Positions 61,178 through 64,000 of a stretch of 64,000 nucleotides of DNA are shown one piece after another. The notes under the pieces are model-generated. The model was not told the DNA's origin. It worked only from the letters and a program-made list of their open reading frames with translations, and did no database searches. Origin of the DNA: Sphingobacterium hungaricum (GTDB taxonomy: Bacteria > Bacteroidota > Bacteroidia > Sphingobacteriales > Sphingobacteriaceae); the NCBI RefSeq assembly GCF_015210005.1, contig NZ_MU158697.1, positions 558,001 to 622,000 on the forward strand. Direction: 5' to 3'. A program made the translations under genes and the position numbers. Position 1 is the stretch's first letter, and each line of letters begins with the position of its first letter.

Positions 61178-61663
61178 TTAGCTATCCGCTTTCTGTTTAG
61201 CATTATTTAGTTCCTTCTCTGCGACTACTTTGCGTAATCCTGAACTGGAGAAACGATGGTCTCTTTTATTGAAATACAATTCAATTCCCTTTTCTTCACA
61301 ATAATCACGTCCTGTAAAGTTTTTGTTTTTGTATTCATCTCCAACAATACGTACATCAATTTTAAATGAACGCAACACGTCATCTAGATCCTGCTCCGTA
61401 ATATATGGCACGATTTCGTCTACGTATTTACAACCTCTTAATTGGATATACCTCTCTACAACTGTCTGTGTCGGTTTATTCTTTTCCGGTCGGTCCAACG
61501 AAGGGTCGACTTGCAAACCGCAAATTAAATAATCACATTGTCTTTTGGCTTCTTCCAGCATAGCAACATGCCCAGCATGAAGTAGATCGAAAGCACTAAA
61601 AGTAATACCTATTCTTGGTCCCGAATTAGTGTCTAGTTGCTTTTCAGACGGTTTTTCTTTCAT
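61178..61663 (-). CDS. Glycerol-3-phosphate cytidylyltransferase-like nucleotidyltransferase
   Basis: A 161-aa alpha/beta nucleotidyltransferase with the HxGH motif (SAFDLLHAGHVAMLEEAK) and a modified second signature (RFSSSGLRKV). It resembles TagD/HldE-type cytidylyl- and adenylyltransferases. It may activate glycerol-phosphate, a heptose or another phosphorylated polyol for the polymer. It follows the wHTH regulator in the operon. Confidence 0.78.
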   Translation of the reverse strand: MKEKPSEKQLDTNSGPRIGITFSAFDLLHAGHVAMLEEAKRQCDYLICGLQVDPSLDRPEKNKPTQTVVERYIQLRGCKYVDEIVPYITEQDLDDVLRSFKIDVRIVGDEYKNKNFTGRDYCEEKGIELYFNKRDHRFSSSGLRKVVAEKELNNAKQKADS

Positions 61664-61710
61664 AAATGAAATAGTTATTAGTAAATAAAAGATTTAAGTG
61701 TTATTTTATG

Positions 61711-62217
61711 CTAAACATCATATAAAACAATTCGATGCACGATGTCTACAGGTTCTTCAAAATACAAATTTATTTTTTTACGCAATAATTGAGCCGTTTT
61801 GTCAGCTAGATTAAGTAAATATATTGTATTTAAATCATTCCCTAAAATTAGAACTTCAATTTCACCAGAATCCAAACCTTTTGCATAATCACCTATTAAA
61901 GCTACTGACGAAACATCGCCAGCCCGATCTAATACATTTTCAATAATCTGATCAATACCCAAATACGAATGAATCAACTTTTGAAGAGACTTAAAAAGAG
62001 GATGTGTTTCGTTTGCTTTATATAGTATTTTATTATTGTGCTGACTTTTAACTAAATAGCCCGCGTCAGAGAGTTGATTAAGTTCTTTTCGGATTGAATT
62101 TGTTGATTCATTAAACTCTTCAGCAATCCCGCGCAAATAACCTGTATTTGTCGATGAAACAAAAAATTTGATCAGCAATTTTAACCGGGTTTTCGATGTG
62201 ATTAAGGCTTCTAGCAT
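61711..62217 (-). CDS. Winged-helix regulator with nucleotidyltransferase-like C-terminal domain
   Basis: A 168-aa protein. Residues 1-80 form a winged helix (STNTGYLRGIAEEFNESTNSIRKELNQL, then DAGYLVKSQHNNKILYKAN). The C-terminal half has VALIGDYAKGLDSGEIEVLILGND, the outline of an MNT-like nucleotidyltransferase fold, but the expected catalytic Gly-Ser/Asp-x-Asp pattern is degenerate, so it is probably non-catalytic. It is the first gene behind the strong promoter at 62240-62271 and probably controls the cluster. Confidence 0.75.
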   Translation of the reverse strand: MLEALITSKTRLKLLIKFFVSSTNTGYLRGIAEEFNESTNSIRKELNQLSDAGYLVKSQHNNKILYKANETHPLFKSLQKLIHSYLGIDQIIENVLDRAGDVSSVALIGDYAKGLDSGEIEVLILGNDLNTIYLLNLADKTAQLLRKKINLYFEEPVDIVHRIVLYDV

Positions 62218-62239
62218 AGTATCGAACTAAATCGAGCAA

Positions 62240-62271
62240 CAAAAGTACTCAACCTGACTGATATATGCAAA
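62240..62271 (-). promoter_or_regulatory. Near-consensus promoter of the main EPS operon
   Basis: On the minus strand TTTG (62268-62271), a 20-bp spacer, and TACTTTTG (62240-62247) match the Bacteroidota promoter TTTG/TAnnTTTG closely. Transcription would start near 62234, 17 bp before the regulator ATG at 62217. Confidence 0.68.
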
Positions 62272-62333
62272 TAATTGACAAAACTTAACGTTAATTTAAT
62301 AGTATAGTCGTAAAAACGACCATTTATTAAAAA

Positions 62334-62351
62334 TTAGATAAATATATCTAA
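62334..62351 (-). terminator. AT-rich terminator after rfbA
   Basis: TTAGATA (62334-62340) and TATCTAA (62345-62351) form a 7-bp stem with a 4-nt loop, followed on the minus strand by TTTTT. It lies between the rfbA stop and the promoter of the regulator gene. The stem is AT-only, so efficiency is uncertain. Confidence 0.42.
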
Positions 62352-62402
62352 ATTCGTGAAGGAGGTTGGCTAATTAAAATCCGCCAAATCGAAAAAATGG
62401 AT

Positions 62403-63266
62403 TTAGAGTTTACGCACGTAATCGTAATAAATTCCTTTTAATCCTTTAATATTTTCCAACATTTCTTCTCTTCTTATCCACTTTTTGGACAGGGAAATCT
62501 CTTCTAAACAGCCAACTTTTAGCGAGGTTCGTTTTTCTATAGCGGCAATAAACTCAGTCGCTTCATTTAATGATTCATGCGTTCCAGTATCTAACCATGC
62601 AAATCCCCTTCCCAACAATTGCACATCAATCTCTTTTTCCCCTAAAAACAACTCATTAATTGTTGTGATTTCTAACTCGCCTCGGTCCGACGGATTTATT
62701 TTTTTTGCGGCTTGGACAACCTTATTGGGATAAAAATATAGTCCAACAATTGCGTAATTCGATTTAGGATCTTTAGGTTTCTCGATAATGCTCAATACTT
62801 CACCGGCTTGATTGAATTCGACAACACCGTATCTTTCGGGATCATCTACATAATAACCGAATATTACTGCCTTCTTCGAGACTTCCACTTTATGGATACT
62901 TTCTGCTAGTATTTTCGAAAAACCAGCCCCATAAAATATATTATCACCAAGGATTAAACTAACATCATCATTACCAATAAACTCCTCTCCAATGATGAAA
63001 GCTTGGGCAATTCCTTCAGGTTTTTCTTGAATAGCATAGGAAATTTTCAATCCTAAATCGGCACCGTCAGCAAAAAGCTCTTTAAAACTTGGCAGGTCTC
63101 GTGGGGTAGAAATAATTAAAATCTCGCGGATATTAGCCAACATCAAAACTGACAATGGATAATAAATCATCGGTTTATCGTAGATTGGCAACAGCTGTTT
63201 TGAAACCACTTTGGTCAAAGGGTGTAATCTCGTACCACTTCCTCCAGCTAATATTATTCCTTTCAT
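62403..63266 (-). CDS. rfbA: Glucose-1-phosphate thymidylyltransferase
   Basis: A 287-aa RmlA/RfbA that makes dTDP-glucose from glucose-1-phosphate and dTTP. N-terminal GIILAGGSGTRLHPLT, PMIYYPLSVLMLANI, ILGDNIFYG, the EKPKDPKSNYAIVGLYFY segment and GRGFAWLDTGTHESL are standard. It opens the dTDP-rhamnose (or dTDP-amino sugar) pathway with rmlD upstream. rfbB and rfbC are not in the window and are probably beyond the right edge. Confidence 0.95.
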   Translation of the reverse strand: MKGIILAGGSGTRLHPLTKVVSKQLLPIYDKPMIYYPLSVLMLANIREILIISTPRDLPSFKELFADGADLGLKISYAIQEKPEGIAQAFIIGEEFIGNDDVSLILGDNIFYGAGFSKILAESIHKVEVSKKAVIFGYYVDDPERYGVVEFNQAGEVLSIIEKPKDPKSNYAIVGLYFYPNKVVQAAKKINPSDRGELEITTINELFLGEKEIDVQLLGRGFAWLDTGTHESLNEATEFIAAIEKRTSLKVGCLEEISLSKKWIRREEMLENIKGLKGIYYDYVRKL

Positions 63267-63297
63267 TTATTTACTCGTTTTGACAGTCCACAGAGTT

Positions 63298-64000
63298 TTA
63301 ATTTGAAACCTCGTTTAGCATTTTTTGCAAACTAGATTTCCACTCTGGAATGTTTATTTCAAATGTATTCTTAATTTTAGTTTTATCCAATAATGAATAT
63401 TTTGGTCTCTGCGCTGCTGTTGGATATTCTTCTGAACCAATGGCCAGCACTTGACATTGAAGATTCAATATATCCCGAATTGTAACAGCAAATTCATACC
63501 ATGATGCCTGTCCTTCATTTGAATAATGATAAATTCCACCCTGCCATTTATCCGAATCAATAATTTGAAAAATAGCTTCTGCTAAATCCTTAGCATAGGT
63601 CGGAGAGCCGATCTGATCCGATATGACTTGGATTTGATCACGTTCAGACAACAGGCGCTGCATTGTTTTCACAAAATTTTTCCCGTATTTTGAATAAACC
63701 CACGAAGTTCTGATAATTATGCCGTCTGGTAATAACCTATTAATCGCCTGTTCGCCTTTGAGCTTTGTTTCTCCATACACATTCAGTGGCTCGGTAGCGG
63801 AATCCTCATCTAATGGCAAGGAAGATTGTCCATTAAATACATAATCCGTGGAAATTGCAATTAACTTCGTGTCATTGATGGCGCAGTATTCAGCGATTTG
63901 ATCCGATGCCAAATGATTTATTTTTTCAGCTAGCAAAGGTTCGGATTCAGCTAAATCAACCGCGGTATATGCTCCAGCATGAATGATGTAGTCTGGTTGA
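63298..64000 (-). CDS. rfbD: dTDP-4-dehydrorhamnose reductase, partial
   Basis: The reading frame runs to the window edge, so the N-terminal part is missing. Visible: PDYIIHAGAYTAVDLAESEP, the YVFNG segment, catalytic YGETKLKGE and IIRTSWVYSKYGKNFVKTM. It reduces dTDP-4-keto-rhamnose to dTDP-rhamnose. It lies 31 bp upstream of rfbA on the same strand and so belongs to the rhamnose supply part of the EPS cluster. Confidence 0.92.
   Translation of the reverse strand, partial: QPDYIIHAGAYTAVDLAESEPLLAEKINHLASDQIAEYCAINDTKLIAISTDYVFNGQSSLPLDEDSATEPLNVYGETKLKGEQAINRLLPDGIIIRTSWVYSKYGKNFVKTMQRLLSERDQIQVISDQIGSPTYAKDLAEAIFQIIDSDKWQGGIYHYSNEGQASWYEFAVTIRDILNLQCQVLAIGSEEYPTAAQRPKYSLLDKTKIKNTFEINIPEWKSSLQKMLNEVSN

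Noticed and set aside
62307..62320. GTCGT-AAAA-ACGAC hairpin near the EPS promoter
   Set aside because: Short stem in AT-rich DNA, not well placed relative to the promoter or a T-run; not convincing as a regulatory site.
1..64000. tRNA, rRNA and riboswitch genes
   Set aside because: Read through the intergenic gaps without seeing a cloverleaf, rRNA segment or known riboswitch; short ncRNAs could be missed by eye.

Overview
The window looks like chromosome from a Bacteroidota bacterium, most likely a member of the Sphingobacteriaceae (Sphingobacterium/Pedobacter type). The sequence-level reasons are two SusC/SusD pairs, SPII lipoproteins, Y_Y_Y/propeller sensor kinases, AT-rich DNA, and promoter boxes of the Bacteroidota form TAnnTTTG rather than the E. 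coli -10/-35. The genus is inference.

Region 1 (about 0.2-17.4 kb) is a polysaccharide utilization locus. On the minus strand, SusC, SusD and three exported GH43 glycosidases are followed by galT, galK, an exported mutarotase and a vSGLT-like sodium/galactose symporter. A divergent two-gene regulator (sensor kinase plus REC-AraC response regulator) corresponds to a hybrid two-component system split in two. The locus probably captures a galactose-containing glycan (arabinogalactan, galactan or galactofuranose polymer), imports oligosaccharides and feeds galactose into the Leloir pathway.

Region 2 (17.4-28.9 kb) is housekeeping DNA with an accessory patch inside it. Housekeeping genes are a metallophosphoesterase, hemH, ispH, ndk, ybeY, ruvX, dnaG, yraN and a glutaminyl cyclase. 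Between 20.7 and 25.3 kb lie a solitary HicB-like protein, a DUF1778/GNAT (TacAT-like) toxin-antitoxin pair with an operator-like palindrome over its promoter, an exported DUF1684-peptide deformylase fusion, and a HicA-like/HicB-like pair whose toxin carries an unusual Cys-x2-Cys.

Region 3 (29.0-38.2 kb) is a second utilization locus: SusC, SusD, a GH30 glycosidase and a SusE-position surface glycan-binding lipoprotein. It sits downstream of a DUF6377-type regulator instead of a hybrid kinase. The gene content resembles known beta-1,6-glucan loci.

Region 4 (38.3-64.0 kb, minus strand, running off the right edge) is a Wzx/Wzy-type exopolysaccharide/capsule cluster. It holds partial rmlD, rfbA, a winged-helix regulator behind a near-consensus promoter, a cytidylyltransferase-like protein, two nucleotide-sugar dehydrogenases, a UDP-glucuronate 4-epimerase, MurA-like and MurB-like enzymes, two serine-acetyltransferase-like proteins, Wzx, Wzy, four glycosyltransferases, an exported beta-helix protein, a pyruvyltransferase, an epimerase plus WecA-like initiating transferase, an FdtA-like cupin, and Wza/Wzc under their own promoter. 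The polymer is predicted to be acidic. The MurA+MurB pair, with catalytic residues intact, suggests a lactyl-ether (muramic-acid-like) sugar in it, which is the most interesting hypothesis in the window.
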